A stretch of DNA of 64,000 bases from Phycisphaera sp. (GTDB lineage Bacteria > Planctomycetota > Phycisphaerae > Phycisphaerales > Zrk34): the NCBI GenBank assembly GCA_016125285.1, contig WGMA01000007.1:52017-116016 (forward strand). The letters are read 5' to 3'. The translations under genes were made by a program, and so were the position numbers. Below, piece by piece: positions 16,531 to 27,481 of this stretch (position 1 is the stretch's first letter; every line of letters starts with the position of its first letter). The notes under the pieces were generated by a model, which was given only the letters and a program-made list of their open reading frames with translations, was not told the origin of the DNA and made no database searches.

Positions 16531-17340
16531 TTGACCGACACGAACCACGAAACGCCGACGCCGAAGCTCGACATCGTCATCCCCGTGTACAACGAGGGCG
16601 AGGCGATCTGGCCGGCGTTGGACAGCTTCCTCGACCACGTCAAAACGCCGTTCCGCGTGCTGATCTGCTACGACCACGATGACGACACGACCGTCACGTC
16701 GCTGGCGAGCTACCCGCGGCGCGGCGAGGTGGACATCGTGCTGGTGAAGAACCGCGGGAAGTTCGCGCACGGGGCGGTGATGACGGGCTTCGCCGAGAGC
16801 GTCGCGCCGTACGTGCTGACCTTCCCGGCGGACGACTCGTACAACGCGCCGAACATCGACCCGATGGTCGCGCTGGCGGACGAGGGCTGCGCGATCGTCT
16901 GCGCGAGCCGGTTCATGAAGGGCGGCTGCATGAAGGGCGCGCCGTGGCTCAAGGGCATGCTGTGCCGGTGGGGCAACTTCGTGCTGCGCCACCTCGGCCG
17001 CATCCCGACGCACGACGCGAGCAACGGCCTGCGCCTGTTCGCGCGGCGCGTGTTCGAGGAGATCGAGATCGAATCGGACTCGGGGTTCTGCTACAGCATC
17101 GAGCTGCTGGCCAAGACGCACCGGCTGCGGTGGCGGATCGGGCAGACGCCGGCGCAGTGGTACGAGCGGACGCAGGGCACGAGCCGCTTCCGCGTGCTAC
17201 ATTGGCTGCCCGCCTACGGGCGATGGTTCGCGTACGTGTTCGCGACGACCTGGCTGGGGCGGCGCAGCGTGAAGATGGTCGACCGCGGCGGGGCGGACAA
17301 CGGCGACACGACGGCGACCCCGACACAGGAAGGCGCGTGA
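16531..17340 (+). CDS. Family 2 glycosyltransferase (DPM1-like)
   Basis: A 269-residue GT-A enzyme that transfers a sugar from a nucleotide donor. Visible motifs are KLDIVIPVYNEGEAIWPAL at the N-terminus, NRGKFAHGAVMTGF, the metal-binding acidic cluster TFPADDSYN (about 110-118), and the acceptor region HDASNGLRLFARRVFEE. There is no transmembrane segment, so action at the inner face of the membrane on a lipid carrier is likely. The start is TTG: the in-frame upstream stop at 16507 leaves no ATG or GTG. The next gene begins two bases after the stop. Confidence 0.85.
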   Translation: MTDTNHETPTPKLDIVIPVYNEGEAIWPALDSFLDHVKTPFRVLICYDHDDDTTVTSLASYPRRGEVDIVLVKNRGKFAHGAVMTGFAESVAPYVLTFPADDSYNAPNIDPMVALADEGCAIVCASRFMKGGCMKGAPWLKGMLCRWGNFVLRHLGRIPTHDASNGLRLFARRVFEEIEIESDSGFCYSIELLAKTHRLRWRIGQTPAQWYERTQGTSRFRVLHWLPAYGRWFAYVFATTWLGRRSVKMVDRGGADNGDTTATPTQEGA

Positions 17341-17341
17341 G

Positions 17342-18394
17342 ATGAGCAAGACGTATCTGGTGACCGGCGGGTCGGGCTTCATCGGCGCGGCGCTCGTGCG
17401 CCGGTTGATCGCCGAGGGTCACGCCGTGCGTGTCATCGACAACCTGGCTCGCGGGCACGTGCGGCGTCTGGGCGAGGTGATCAACGCCGTCGAGTTCATC
17501 GAGGGCGACATCCGCGACGCCCGTGCGGTCGACAAGGCGACGAAGGGCGTCGACAGCGTCATCCACTGCGCGTTCATCAACGGCACGGAGTTCTTCTACA
17601 AGTACCCGGAGCTGGTGCTCGACGTGGGCGTGCGCGGCATGCTGAACGTGCTCGACGCGTGCCTCGAGCACGAGGTCGGCGAGCTCGTGCTGGCGTCGAG
17701 TTCGGAGGTGTACCAGACGCCGCCGACCGTGCCGACCGACGAGTCGGCGCCGCTGGTGGTGCCCGACGTGATGAACCCGCGCTACAGCTACGGCGGGGGC
17801 AAGATCATCAGCGAGCTGCTGGCGATCAACTACGCGCGCAAGCACCTCGACCGCATGGTCATCTTCCGCCCGCACAACGTGTACGGGCCGGACATGGGCT
17901 GGGAGCACGTCGTGCCGCAGTTCATCCTGCGGATGAAGGGGCTGGTGGACGCGGCGGACGCGGACACGGCGGCGGGCGGTAACGTGACGTCGATCGAGTT
18001 CCCGATCCGCGGCAGCGGCGCGGCGACACGGTCGTTCGTCTACATCGACGACTTCACCGACGGTCTCTACCGCGTGATCGATCGCGGCGAGCACATGAAT
18101 ATCTACCACATCGGCACGATGGACGAGGTGACGATCGTGGACGTCGCCCACGAGGTCGCGGCGTGCTTCGACCGCAAGGTGCGCATCGTGCCGGGCGATC
18201 CGGTGCATGGCGAGACGCCGCGCCGCTGCCCCGACATCACGAAGCTGCGCGGGCTGGGGTACGAGCCGCACGTGTCGCTGGCCGACGGCATCGCGCGGAC
18301 CGCCGAGTGGTACATCGCCAACGCCGAGCTCGCCCCGACGGGTGAGTACCTCGACGCCGACACATCGAAATCGAAACAGGGAGGCGCCACGTGA
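17342..18394 (+). CDS. NAD-dependent epimerase/dehydratase (extended SDR)
   Basis: A 350-residue extended SDR acting on a nucleotide sugar. It has the cofactor motif TGGSGFIG (8-15), the strand-associated LASSSEVY segment with the catalytic Ser/Thr region, and the YxxxK pair at Tyr150/Lys154 (YSYGGGK). PHNVYGPDMG and IRGSGAATRSFVYIDDF fit substrate-binding regions of UDP-glucose 4-epimerase-like enzymes. Its stop overlaps the next start as GTGA, so translation is coupled. Epimerisation or dehydration of the sugar made upstream is likely; which one cannot be decided here. Confidence 0.85.
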   Translation: MSKTYLVTGGSGFIGAALVRRLIAEGHAVRVIDNLARGHVRRLGEVINAVEFIEGDIRDARAVDKATKGVDSVIHCAFINGTEFFYKYPELVLDVGVRGMLNVLDACLEHEVGELVLASSSEVYQTPPTVPTDESAPLVVPDVMNPRYSYGGGKIISELLAINYARKHLDRMVIFRPHNVYGPDMGWEHVVPQFILRMKGLVDAADADTAAGGNVTSIEFPIRGSGAATRSFVYIDDFTDGLYRVIDRGEHMNIYHIGTMDEVTIVDVAHEVAACFDRKVRIVPGDPVHGETPRRCPDITKLRGLGYEPHVSLADGIARTAEWYIANAELAPTGEYLDADTSKSKQGGAT

Positions 18395-19659
18395 GTGACA
18401 CCGCCGTTCAACTCGCCGCGGGCACGGGCTCCAGTGTCGTGGTGGATCGTTGCCAGGTGTGCGGCGACGCCGCGCTCGAGACCGTGCTGTTTCTCGGATA
18501 CATGCCGCCGGTCAACCAGATGCGGACCATCGGCGACCGCCCGCACGAGCAGCCGTCGTACCCCGCGGAGGTCCTGCGCTGCCCGACGTGCAACCTCGTG
18601 CAGCTCGGCCTGATCGTCGACCCGTGCGTGCTGTTCCCGCCGGAGTACCCGTACCGCAGCGGCACGACGCGCATCCTGCGGGAGAACTTCGCGGACCTGT
18701 ACCGCGAGTCGAGCGCGTTGATCGGCCTGACGGCGGACGACCTGATCGTCGACGTCGGCTCGAACGACGGCACGCTGCTGCGGAACTTCCTCGACGGCGG
18801 GCACCGCGTGCGCGGCATCGAGCCGACCGACATGGGCAAGCTCGCCGACAGCGAGGGCGTGCCGACGACGATCGCGTACTTCGGCCGCGACATCGCGCAG
18901 AAGACGCGCGCCGAGCACGGCGCCGCGAAGATCGTCACCGCCGCGAACGTGTTCGCCCACATCGAGAACGTGCACGCCATCGTCGACGCGGTCGTCGACC
19001 TGCTCGACGACGACGGCGTGTTCATCAGCGAGTCGCACTACCTCGCGAGCCTCATCGAGACGCTGCAGTACGACACGGTCTACCACGAGCACCTGCGCCA
19101 CTACTCGGTGCGGTCGCTGAGCTACCTGCTGCGGATGCACGGGCTGGAGGTGTTCCACGCCCGCAAGATCCCGACGCACGGCGGATCGATCCGCGTGTAC
19201 GCCGCACGGACCGGCACGCGCGCGGTCCAGCCGAGCGTCGCGGAGATCGTCGCCGAGGAAGAGGCCAACGAGCCGGCGGGTCTCGCGTCGTTCTCGGCGC
19301 GGGTGGTCAACTCGAAGCTCGCGCTGCACGCGCTGCTGCGTGACATCAAGGCGAAGGGGCAGCGTGTGTACGGCATCGGCGCGCCGAGCCGGGCGAGCAC
19401 GCTGATCAACTACGTCGGGCTCGACGCGGGCATCGTCGACGCGGTGATGGAGGTGCCGGGCTCGTACAAGATCGGCAAGTACATGCCGGGCACGCTGATC
19501 CCCGTCGAGGCCGAGACGCGTCTGTACACCCACCCGCCGGACTACGCGTTGCTGCTGTCGTGGCACATCGCCGAGGAGCTGATGCCGAAGCTGCGGGAGA
19601 AGGGCTTCGCGGGCGGGTTCATCGTGCCGCTGCCGGAGCCGCGCATCGTCAACCCGTGA
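18391..19659 (+). CDS. Sugar C-methyltransferase-like SAM-dependent enzyme
   Basis: A 422-residue three-domain protein of the NovU/TylC3 C-methyltransferase type. An N-terminal zinc-binding domain has CQVC (21-24) and CPTC (64-67). The SAM fold has LIVDVGSNDGTLL (118-130), and the C-terminal Rossmann-like domain includes VYGIGAPSRASTLINYVG and YKIGKYMPGT. These enzymes methylate C3 or C5 of 4-keto nucleotide sugars to make branched sugars. HEHLRHYS matches the conserved catalytic H-E/H region of the family. The GTG start overlaps the epimerase stop. Together with the epimerase it suggests a branched or C-methylated sugar in the surface glycan. Confidence 0.82.
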   Translation: MSDTAVQLAAGTGSSVVVDRCQVCGDAALETVLFLGYMPPVNQMRTIGDRPHEQPSYPAEVLRCPTCNLVQLGLIVDPCVLFPPEYPYRSGTTRILRENFADLYRESSALIGLTADDLIVDVGSNDGTLLRNFLDGGHRVRGIEPTDMGKLADSEGVPTTIAYFGRDIAQKTRAEHGAAKIVTAANVFAHIENVHAIVDAVVDLLDDDGVFISESHYLASLIETLQYDTVYHEHLRHYSVRSLSYLLRMHGLEVFHARKIPTHGGSIRVYAARTGTRAVQPSVAEIVAEEEANEPAGLASFSARVVNSKLALHALLRDIKAKGQRVYGIGAPSRASTLINYVGLDAGIVDAVMEVPGSYKIGKYMPGTLIPVEAETRLYTHPPDYALLLSWHIAEELMPKLREKGFAGGFIVPLPEPRIVNP

Positions 19660-19681
19660 CCGACTGCCGAGGGAGACCCGC

Positions 19682-21313
19682 GTGTCGCACCCGATGGTGA
19701 TCGCGTTCGCCGTGACCGTGGCGTTGGCCGCGGCGGTGGGGGTGTGGGGCGCGTGGCGGCTGCGGCGTGAGCGGGCGATCGAGGCGCTGATCGCGATCGC
19801 GGCGCCGGTCGGCGTCGTGCTCGTCGGCTGGATCTTCTACACGCATCTCGCGGCCAACGTCGCCTGGTCCTGGAACGACATCCGCCTCGCGCCGTCGTAC
19901 TTCGTGACGCACGGCGTTGAACTCTATCCAGCGCCGGACGCCGGGCCGATCATCGGCTGGGTGTACGGCCCGATGACCGCCTACGCCTACACGCCCGCGA
20001 CGCTCGCGCCGACGCCGACCGCCGCGATCGTCACCGCCATCGTCATCTCCGGCCTGCTCACGTCGCTGAGCGTGTGGCTCGTGCTGCAGACGTCGGCGCG
20101 CACGCTGTCGGAGCGGTTCGTCATGACGCTCGCGGCGGTCGGCTTCGTCGCCTGGGCGATGGACAACCCGCAGTCGAAGTACGCGATGACCAACATCTGC
20201 GCCGACGCGCCGTCGCTGGGGCTCGGCGTGATCGCGTGCTCGCTGCTGCTCGCGGCCCGGCGTCAGCGCCATCGCACACGCCGCCACACCGCCACGTGGA
20301 TCGCCGCCGCCGCGTGCGCCGCGCTGGCGACGTGGTCCAAGCAGATCGAGGCGCCCCTCGTGGTCGCGCTGCCGCTGTTCGTGCTGATCGACGAGGGCTG
20401 GCGGCGGGCGCTGCGGTTCGGCGTGATTCAGCTGATCGTCGGCGTCGTCGCATCGATCGCGATGGTCGCGCCGTACGACCCGCGCGGCGTGTGGTTCTGC
20501 ATGTTCGAGCTGACCGGCGGGTCGCAGTACCGCACGTGGAAGCACCCGGGCATGAGCCCGTTCGGCGAGGCCTCGCTGCTGCTGGGCGAGATCACGTGGG
20601 TCTGGGCGGCGCTGCTGATCGTCGCTGTCGCCGCGGGCTGGTGGACGCTGCGACGACGGACCCGCCGCCCGCTGCGGCTGATGCGCAGGCATCCGGCGGT
20701 GCTCTTCGTGATCGTGGCTGTGCTGCTGATCCCGCTGTCGATCCTCGGCATGGCGAAGGTCGGCGGGTTCTACAATTCGATGCACACCGCGTTCTACGTG
20801 CAGGTCGCGGCGTGGGTGGCGATCGGTTCGCTGGCGATGGTGCGGCATCGGCCGCGCTTCGCCGTCGCGGTGAAGGCGGTCATGCTGATCGCGATCGGGT
20901 GGAAGGTCGCCGCCGCGCTGCCGGAGGTCGACACGCTGCCCGGCGCGGCGCAGCTTGCGGACAACCCCACCGAGCGTGGCGCGGCGTTCGTTCGGGCGCA
21001 CCCCGGCGAGGTCTACCTGCCTTATCACCCGCTGGCGACGTACTTCGCCGAGCACGCGGTGTACCACAACGGTTACGGGCTGTTCGATCGCCGGTCCTAC
21101 GGGCGGACGGACACGCCGGAGTACGTCCGCGCCTATCTGCCGCCGCACCTGCGCTACATCGCCCGTCAGTCCGCCGCGGAACACGCGGAGCTGGACCTGC
21201 TGCCCGAGTTCAACCGGCGGATCGAGGCGCCGGAACTGCCCGGTTGGGAGGTGTGGGTCCGTGGCGACGACCCGCTCGTGGCGGCTCCTCCGGCCCCGCC
21301 GCCCGCGCCGTGA
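19682..21313 (+). CDS. Polytopic membrane protein of the glycan cluster (GT-C-like candidate)
   Basis: A 543-residue inner-membrane protein with roughly ten to twelve hydrophobic segments (the first at about 5-22, further ones at 40-60, 105-120, 150-165 and onward to about 410). A soluble C-terminal region of about 125 residues follows (NPTERGAAFVRAHPGEVYLPY). Topology and context resemble lipid-carrier-dependent GT-C glycosyltransferases, and an acidic residue pair near WSWNDIRLAP between early helices is compatible, but I do not recognise a named family. The GTG start has GGGAG eight bases upstream and lies 22 bp after the methyltransferase. It is the last gene of the set. Confidence 0.65.
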   Translation: MSHPMVIAFAVTVALAAAVGVWGAWRLRRERAIEALIAIAAPVGVVLVGWIFYTHLAANVAWSWNDIRLAPSYFVTHGVELYPAPDAGPIIGWVYGPMTAYAYTPATLAPTPTAAIVTAIVISGLLTSLSVWLVLQTSARTLSERFVMTLAAVGFVAWAMDNPQSKYAMTNICADAPSLGLGVIACSLLLAARRQRHRTRRHTATWIAAAACAALATWSKQIEAPLVVALPLFVLIDEGWRRALRFGVIQLIVGVVASIAMVAPYDPRGVWFCMFELTGGSQYRTWKHPGMSPFGEASLLLGEITWVWAALLIVAVAAGWWTLRRRTRRPLRLMRRHPAVLFVIVAVLLIPLSILGMAKVGGFYNSMHTAFYVQVAAWVAIGSLAMVRHRPRFAVAVKAVMLIAIGWKVAAALPEVDTLPGAAQLADNPTERGAAFVRAHPGEVYLPYHPLATYFAEHAVYHNGYGLFDRRSYGRTDTPEYVRAYLPPHLRYIARQSAAEHAELDLLPEFNRRIEAPELPGWEVWVRGDDPLVAAPPAPPPAP

Positions 21314-21444
21314 TTCTCGTGGGGCGGATTCGTCACCGCTTGCCGACTTATGCGCGTCTTGACGCTACACTGATGCGACCGCGGTGGTACGTGTACGGCG
21401 TGTTGGCGCCGTGCTTGGCGCGGTGGTGAGCACGAGCAACGTCT

Positions 21445-22671
21445 ATGTTTCAGTGGATCAAGAGCATCGTCGGCACGCTGCTGGTGCTGGCCGTGATCGG
21501 CGGCCTGGGCTGGGGCGTCTGGCAGAAGCTGCAGACCGAGCAGGCCGACACGGGCGGCGGCAAGAAGGCTCGCGGTCCGGCCGGTCCGGTGCCGGTCGAG
21601 GTCGGCGTGGTGCGGCACGAGCCGATCGAGCTGCGCCGTGCGTTCAGCGGCACGCTCGAGGCGTCGGCGAGCTTCACCGTGGCGCCGAAGGTGAGCGGGC
21701 GCGTCGTGCGACTCGCGGTCGATCTGGCCGACACGGTCAAGCGCGGACAGGTCATCGCGGAGCTCGACAACGACGAATACCAGCAGGCGGTCACGCAGGC
21801 CGTCGCGGATCTGGCCGTCGCGAAGGCGAACCTCGCTGAGGCGAAGAGTGGCGGCGAGATCACCAGGCGTGACCTCGAGCGCGTGAGTACGCTGCGTGAG
21901 CGCGGCGTGGCGTCGGAGGCGCAGTTCGACGCGGCGCAGTCGGCGCAGCTGGCGAAGCTCGCGCAGATCGAGGTCGCCAAGGCGCAGGTCACGCGGGCCG
22001 AGGCCGCGGTCGAGGCCGCGAAGATCCGGCTCGGCTACACGACCGTTTCGGCGACGTGGGCCGATGGCGACGATCAGCGTGTGGTCTCGGCGCGGTTCAT
22101 CGACGAGGGCGACACCGTCGCGGCCAACACGCCGATGCTCTCCATCGTCGAGCTCGACCCGATCAAGGGCGTCGTGTTCGTCACCGAGCGCGACTACGCG
22201 CGGCTCAAGCCGAACCAGCGCGTCACGCTCACCACCGACGCCTACCCCGGCGAGCGGTTCAACGGGCGCATCGCGCGCGTGTCGCCGGTGTTTCAGCAGG
22301 CGTCGCGGCAGGCGCGCGTGGAGCTGGTGATCGACAACCCGGAGCGTCGCCTCAAGCCCGGCATGTTCATCCGCGCCGAGGCGATCCTCGATCGCGTCGA
22401 GGACGCCGTGATCGTGCACGCCGACGCGCTGACCAAGCGCGACGGCCGGATGTGCGTGTTCGTGCTCAACGGCGACGGCGCGACCGTCGCCCGGCGGTTC
22501 GTCGAGGTCGGCATCCGCAACGGCGACCACGTGCAGGTGATCGGCGACGGCGTCGAGGGACGCGTCGTGACGCTCGGCCAGCAGCTGCTGGACGACGGGT
22601 CGAAGGTCATCGTGCCGCAGTCCGCGACGTCGACCGCCACGCCGGCCAAGCCGGAGGCCGACAGCGAATGA
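21445..22671 (+). CDS. RND efflux periplasmic adaptor (HlyD/MexA family)
   Basis: A 408-residue membrane-fusion protein. A single N-terminal anchor (about 8-24) is followed by barrel-sandwich/lipoyl halves ([20 protein letters not shown] and the matching later segment), a coiled-coil hairpin (about 110-195, [24 protein letters not shown] heptads), a beta-barrel ([18 protein letters not shown]) and a membrane-proximal domain. It links the inner-membrane pump to the outer-membrane channel. Its stop overlaps the pump start (ATGA). The 131-bp gap upstream contains TTGACG and TACACT, but not at a good promoter spacing. Confidence 0.9.
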   Translation: MFQWIKSIVGTLLVLAVIGGLGWGVWQKLQTEQADTGGGKKARGPAGPVPVEVGVVRHEPIELRRAFSGTLEASASFTVAPKVSGRVVRLAVDLADTVKRGQVIAELDNDEYQQAVTQAVADLAVAKANLAEAKSGGEITRRDLERVSTLRERGVASEAQFDAAQSAQLAKLAQIEVAKAQVTRAEAAVEAAKIRLGYTTVSATWADGDDQRVVSARFIDEGDTVAANTPMLSIVELDPIKGVVFVTERDYARLKPNQRVTLTTDAYPGERFNGRIARVSPVFQQASRQARVELVIDNPERRLKPGMFIRAEAILDRVEDAVIVHADALTKRDGRMCVFVLNGDGATVARRFVEVGIRNGDHVQVIGDGVEGRVVTLGQQLLDDGSKVIVPQSATSTATPAKPEADSE

Positions 22672-25600
22672 GCCTCCCCCGTTTCAGCGTGCGACGCCCC
22701 GTGTTCACGACGATGGTCACGCTCATCATCGTGATCCTCGGCGCGTTCTCGCTCAGCCGCCTCCAGATCGACCTGCTGCCCGAGATTGAGATGCCCACGC
22801 TGACGGTGCGCACGAACTACGAGGGCGCCGACCCCGAGGTGGTCGAGCGGCTCGTCACGGAGGTGCTCGAAGAGGTGATCGCCACGGTGCCGGGCGTCGA
22901 GAAGATGACGTCGACCTCGTCGGAAGGCACGAGCAACATCCGCGTGCAGTTCGCGTGGGGCACCGACATCGACAACGCCGCGATGGACGTGCGCGCGACG
23001 ATCGAGCACGAGCTCGACGAGATGCCCGACGACATCGAGCCGCCGCAGATCCGCAAGTTCGACATCGCCAGCTACCCCGTGGTGATCCTCGGCATCTCCA
23101 GCAAGCTCGACCCGGTCGAGCTGACCGACCTGATCGACGAGCAGGTGACGTATCGCTTCGCGCGGCTGCCCGGCGTGGCGCAGGCGGACATCTTCGGCGG
23201 CTTCGAGCGCGAGGTGCGCATCGAGCTGGACCTCGGCCGAGTCAAGGCGCTCGGCGTGCCGCTCAACACGCTGCTGACGAAGATCCGCAACGCCAACGTC
23301 GACCTGCCCGCCGGGTCGATCGAGCAGGGGCGTTACGAGGTCACGCTCCGCGCCCCGGCCGAGTTCAACGACCTCAACCAGCTGCGTGACACCGTCGTCG
23401 CTGTGCGCCACGGCGCGCCCGTCACGCTCGGCCAGCTCGCCGTCATCAACGACACCTACAAGAAGCTGACGCGCATCGTGCGGGTCAACGGCGAGCGCGG
23501 CATCCGCATCGGCATCCGCAAGCAGCCCGACGCCAACACCGTCGAGGTCGCCGATCGCATCCTCGCGGAGATCGACGAGGTCAACCACGACTTCCCGCAG
23601 ATCCACGTCGTGGCCGTGACCAACCAGGGCAACTTCATCGAGCGGTCGATCCACAACGTCGCGAACTCCGTGCTGTACGGCGGCGGCCTGGCCGTGTTCG
23701 TGTTGCTGTTCTTCCTGCGCAACATCCGCAGCACCGTCGTCATCTCGCTGTCGATCCCGATCTCGATCATCGCCACGTTCGCGATGATCTACTTCGGTGG
23801 GTTCACGCTGAACCTCATGACGCTCGGCGGGCTGGCGCTGGGCGTGGGCATGATGGTCGACAGCTCGATCGTCGTGCTGGAGAACGTCTTCCGCCGCCGC
23901 GAAGAGAACAACGAGACGCCGGTCGAGGCCGCCGTCGAGGGCACCGTCGAGGTCGGCGGCGCGATCATCGCCAGCACGATCACGACGCTGGTGATCTTCC
24001 TGCCGCTCATCTTCGTGCGCGGCATCTCGGGCATCCTGTTCAAGGAACTGGCGTACGTGATCGTGTTCTCGCTGATCTGCTCGCTGCTGGTGTCGCTGAG
24101 CCTCGTGCCGATGCTGGCGTCGAAGCTGCTGAAGGCGACCGACCGCGACAAGCCGCGGCGGGGGCCGATCGCGTGGCTGGGCGGCCTGGCCGACCGTGCG
24201 TTCCGCGAGCTCGACAACACCTACCGCGACGTGCTCCGCGTCGTGCTGCGCATCCGCCTGCTGACGGTGTTCGGCGGCCTGGCGCTGCTCGGCGCGTGCC
24301 TGCTGCTGGTGCCGAAGATCGGCACCGAGTACATGCCGCCGAGCGACGAGGGCGAGGTCCGCGTCAGCGGCGAGATGGAGGTCGGCACGCGGCTGAGCCT
24401 CGTCGATCAGCAGACGCACGCGATGGAGGACATCGTCTACGACGCCGTGCCCGAGTCCGTGTCGTCCGTCGTGAGCATCGGCGCGTCGGGCTACCGGCCG
24501 ACCGAGGCGACACGCGGCGAGATCACCATGTCGCTCACGCCCGCGACGCAGCGCAAGCGGTCCAACACGGAGATCGCCAACGACCTCCGCCGCCTCGTGG
24601 CCGGCAAGATCCCCGGCATGGAGGTGCGCACGCGTGCGCCGCAGGGGCAGTTCCTGCTCGAACGCGTGCTCAACGCCGACGAGGGCCTGAGCGTCGAGGT
24701 GCGCGGTTTCGATTTTCAGACGCTCGACCTGCTCGCCAGCCGCGTCGCGAAGGAGATCAAGGACGTGCCCGGCGTGACCGACGTGCGCACGAGCCTCGAG
24801 GCCGGCGTGCCCCAGGAGATGATCCACATCGACCGCGACAAGGCGGCGGACCTGGGCCTGAGTCCGCGCGACGTCGTCGAGGCGCTGAAGACCGCGGTCG
24901 CCGGCACCGAGGCGGGCGACTTCCGCTCGGGCGGCAACTCCTACCGCATGCTCGTGCAGCTGCGCGACGCCGAGAAGCTCGAGCTCGACGACATCCTCGA
25001 CCTGACGATCTCGACGCCCACCGGTGAGGAGGTCTCGCTCCGCAACGTCGTCGACGTCAGCTCCGGGCGCGGCCCGATCCTTATCGACCGCAAGGATCAG
25101 CAACGCCTCGCGACCGTTTCGGCCAACGTCGCCGGTCGCGACCTCGGCTCCGTCGCCGCCGACATCCAGGCGAAGCTCGACACGATCCCGCGACCCGTCG
25201 ATTACGACCTCATCGTCGCCGGCGACTTCGAGCAGCAGCAGGAGGCGTTCAACGAGCTGATCGTCAGCCTCGGCCTCGCGCTCGTGCTGGTCTACATGGT
25301 GCTCGCCTGCCAGTACGAGTCGCTGCGGGACCCGGTCATCGTGATGGTGTCCGTGCCGATGGCGGCGATCGGCGTGCTGCTGACGCTGTTCCTCACCGAC
25401 ACCACGCTCAACGTGCAGTCGTACATCGGTTGCATCATGCTCGGCGGCATCGTCGTCAACAACGCGATCCTCCTCGTCGACCAGGCCGGGCAGCTGCGGC
25501 AGCACGCCGGCTATTCGACGCGCGAGGCCGTCGCGGAGGCGGGGCGACGCAGACTCCGGCCGATCCTCATGACCACGCTCACGACGATCCTCGGCCTGAT

Positions 25601-25775
25601 GCCGCTGGCGCTGGGCATCGGCGAGGGCGCCGACGCGCAGGCCCCGCTCGCCCGTGCCGTGATCGGAGGGCTGACCGCCTCGACGATGATCACACTGCTG
25701 CTGGTTCCGGCCGTATACTCGCTGTTCCACCCCGACGCGAAAGTGACCGACGAAGTGAAAGGCGCCGCGGCATGA
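22668..25775 (+). CDS. RND family efflux pump, inner-membrane permease
   Basis: A proton-driven exporter of 1,035 residues, the usual length for the HAE/AcrB group. It starts [17 protein letters not shown] with TM1, then a porter domain ([20 protein letters not shown]), TM2-6, and repeats the pattern in its second half. The TM4 proton-relay segment reads [17 protein letters not shown]: the first Asp of the VDD motif is kept and the second is Ser, as in several non-proteobacterial RND subgroups. The frame extends upstream to 22056, but only the ATG at 22668, coupled to the adaptor stop, gives a proper N-terminus. The stop overlaps the next start (ATGA). Substrate unknown. Confidence 0.92.
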   Translation: MSLPRFSVRRPVFTTMVTLIIVILGAFSLSRLQIDLLPEIEMPTLTVRTNYEGADPEVVERLVTEVLEEVIATVPGVEKMTSTSSEGTSNIRVQFAWGTDIDNAAMDVRATIEHELDEMPDDIEPPQIRKFDIASYPVVILGISSKLDPVELTDLIDEQVTYRFARLPGVAQADIFGGFEREVRIELDLGRVKALGVPLNTLLTKIRNANVDLPAGSIEQGRYEVTLRAPAEFNDLNQLRDTVVAVRHGAPVTLGQLAVINDTYKKLTRIVRVNGERGIRIGIRKQPDANTVEVADRILAEIDEVNHDFPQIHVVAVTNQGNFIERSIHNVANSVLYGGGLAVFVLLFFLRNIRSTVVISLSIPISIIATFAMIYFGGFTLNLMTLGGLALGVGMMVDSSIVVLENVFRRREENNETPVEAAVEGTVEVGGAIIASTITTLVIFLPLIFVRGISGILFKELAYVIVFSLICSLLVSLSLVPMLASKLLKATDRDKPRRGPIAWLGGLADRAFRELDNTYRDVLRVVLRIRLLTVFGGLALLGACLLLVPKIGTEYMPPSDEGEVRVSGEMEVGTRLSLVDQQTHAMEDIVYDAVPESVSSVVSIGASGYRPTEATRGEITMSLTPATQRKRSNTEIANDLRRLVAGKIPGMEVRTRAPQGQFLLERVLNADEGLSVEVRGFDFQTLDLLASRVAKEIKDVPGVTDVRTSLEAGVPQEMIHIDRDKAADLGLSPRDVVEALKTAVAGTEAGDFRSGGNSYRMLVQLRDAEKLELDDILDLTISTPTGEEVSLRNVVDVSSGRGPILIDRKDQQRLATVSANVAGRDLGSVAADIQAKLDTIPRPVDYDLIVAGDFEQQQEAFNELIVSLGLALVLVYMVLACQYESLRDPVIVMVSVPMAAIGVLLTLFLTDTTLNVQSYIGCIMLGGIVVNNAILLVDQAGQLRQHAGYSTREAVAEAGRRRLRPILMTTLTTILGLMPLALGIGEGADAQAPLARAVIGGLTASTMITLLLVPAVYSLFHPDAKVTDEVKGAAA

Positions 25776-27460
25776 CACGACGGAACGGTCGACGCAACGA
25801 CACACGACGCACACCGCGCGCCGCGACAGGCGTCGCCGCGCTCGCTTGCGCCATTGGCGCGACGATCATCGTCGGCTGCGCCCCCGAGCGTTACAGCGCG
25901 TTCCAAGTGGACTGGCAGAAGCAGATCCCCAAGCACCCCGGCAAGTCGCTGGAGCCGAAGTCGATCGAGCCGGTCGCCGTCACCCAGGACAAGCCCGCGC
26001 CGCTGCCGTCGCTCGAGGGTGACGGCCCGCTCGCGCTGTCCGTCGAGCAGGCGACGCTGCTGGCGCTGCGGAACAACCGCGACCTTGCGGTCGAACGCTT
26101 CAACCCCGTCATCGTCGGCGCGTACGAGCAGATCGAGCGCGGCGTGTTCGACCCCGAGGTGTTCGCCGGTCTTCACCACGAGCAAGGCACCGCCGAGGAG
26201 ACCGCACGCTCCACCGGCGCGCGCTTCAGCGTCGACGCACGCGAGACCGGCGGCGGGGCGGGCGTCCGGCAGAAGCTGCCGTCGGGCACCACCGTCGAGG
26301 CCACCGTCGATCAGACGCGCAACATCTCCAACCGTGCGCCCGAGCAGCACGAGCTGCGCCTCGGCCTGACCGTCACGCAGTCGCTGCTGCGCGGGTTCGG
26401 GCCCGCGGTGAATCTCGCGACCGTCCGACAGGCCGAGCTCGACACCGTCGCGTCGACCTACGAGCTGCGCGGTTACACCGAGGCGCTGCTCGCCGAGGCC
26501 GAGACCGCGTATTGGCGATACGTGCTGGCCGAGCAGGAGATCGCGATCTTCGAGCGGTCGCTGGAGGTCGCCAAGCAGCAGCTGGCCGACGTCCGGCAGC
26601 GCATCGACGTGGGCGATCGCCCCGAAGCCGAGGCCGCGGCGGCGCGTGCGGAGGTCGCCCGGCGTGAGCAGGCGCTGATCGACGCGCGCAGCGTCGTCGA
26701 GGAACGTCGCCTGCGACTCGTCCGCCTCATCAACCCCGGCGCGACCGGCCAACTCGGCCGCCAGGTCCGCGCCGTCACCGAACCCAAGGCCGCTGACGCC
26801 CAGCCGATCACCGACGTCGACGACCGCCTCAAGCTCGCGCAGGCCAAACGCCCGGAGGTCAACGAGGCGATGCTCCGCCTCGAGCAGCGACGCCTCGAGA
26901 CCGTCGTGACACGCAACGGCCTGCTGCCGAAGCTCGACCTGTTCGTCACCGTCGGCAAGTCCGGCTTCGCCGACACGTTCACCGACTCGTTCAGCAACCT
27001 GCGCAGCGAGACGTACGATTTCGCCGCGGGTGTGAGCATCAGCCAGACGCTCGGCCGCCGCGCCGCCGAGGCGCGTGACCAGATCGCGTGGTCGTCGCGC
27101 CGCCAGGCCGCCGCCGCGGTGACGAACCTGCGTCAGCTGATCGACCTGGACGTGCGCCTCGCCGTGAACGAGGTCGACCGCGCCCACAAGCAGATCCAGG
27201 CCACCGCCACGACCCGCGTCCTGCAGGAGCAGACGCTCGAGGCCGAACGTCAGCGGTTCAACGTCGGCGCCTCCACCGCGCTGCTCGTCGCGCAGGCGCA
27301 GCGCGACCTGCTCGCGGCGCAGATCGACGAGGCCCAGGCCATCGTCAACTACCGCATCGCGCTCATCGGTCTCTACCTCGCCGAGGGCAGCCTGCTCGAC
27401 CGCCGCGGCATCCGCATCGACGCGCCCGACCTCGCGTCGCGCCGTCAGACCGCGGAGTAA
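25772..27460 (+). CDS. TolC-like outer-membrane efflux lipoprotein
   Basis: A 562-residue outer-membrane factor. A basic, Arg-rich N-terminus leads to a lipobox (IIVGC), suggesting lipid anchoring. Two OEP domain halves follow: about 85-310 ([31 protein letters not shown]) and about 330-550 ([39 protein letters not shown]). Long heptad-rich helices and two beta-hairpins are expected. It completes the tripartite pump with the two upstream genes, to which it is joined by an ATGA overlap. The convergent DUF1501 gene ends only 21 bp away, and no terminator is visible in that gap. Confidence 0.88.
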   Translation: MTRRNGRRNDTRRTPRAATGVAALACAIGATIIVGCAPERYSAFQVDWQKQIPKHPGKSLEPKSIEPVAVTQDKPAPLPSLEGDGPLALSVEQATLLALRNNRDLAVERFNPVIVGAYEQIERGVFDPEVFAGLHHEQGTAEETARSTGARFSVDARETGGGAGVRQKLPSGTTVEATVDQTRNISNRAPEQHELRLGLTVTQSLLRGFGPAVNLATVRQAELDTVASTYELRGYTEALLAEAETAYWRYVLAEQEIAIFERSLEVAKQQLADVRQRIDVGDRPEAEAAAARAEVARREQALIDARSVVEERRLRLVRLINPGATGQLGRQVRAVTEPKAADAQPITDVDDRLKLAQAKRPEVNEAMLRLEQRRLETVVTRNGLLPKLDLFVTVGKSGFADTFTDSFSNLRSETYDFAAGVSISQTLGRRAAEARDQIAWSSRRQAAAAVTNLRQLIDLDVRLAVNEVDRAHKQIQATATTRVLQEQTLEAERQRFNVGASTALLVAQAQRDLLAAQIDEAQAIVNYRIALIGLYLAEGSLLDRRGIRIDAPDLASRRQTAE

Positions 27461-27481
27461 AGTTTCATTTGATGAGAGGCG

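Noticed and set aside
21340..21371. Promoter for the efflux operon (TTGCCG / TACACT)
   Set aside because: The spacing is 20 bp and the second candidate -35 (TTGACG) overlaps the wrong side, so neither pair is convincing.
22293..25814. 1,173-residue open frame on the minus strand opposite the RND pump
   Set aside because: It is an antisense shadow of a clear RND gene in high-GC DNA. Its sequence is Arg/Val/Asp/His-rich without domain signals.
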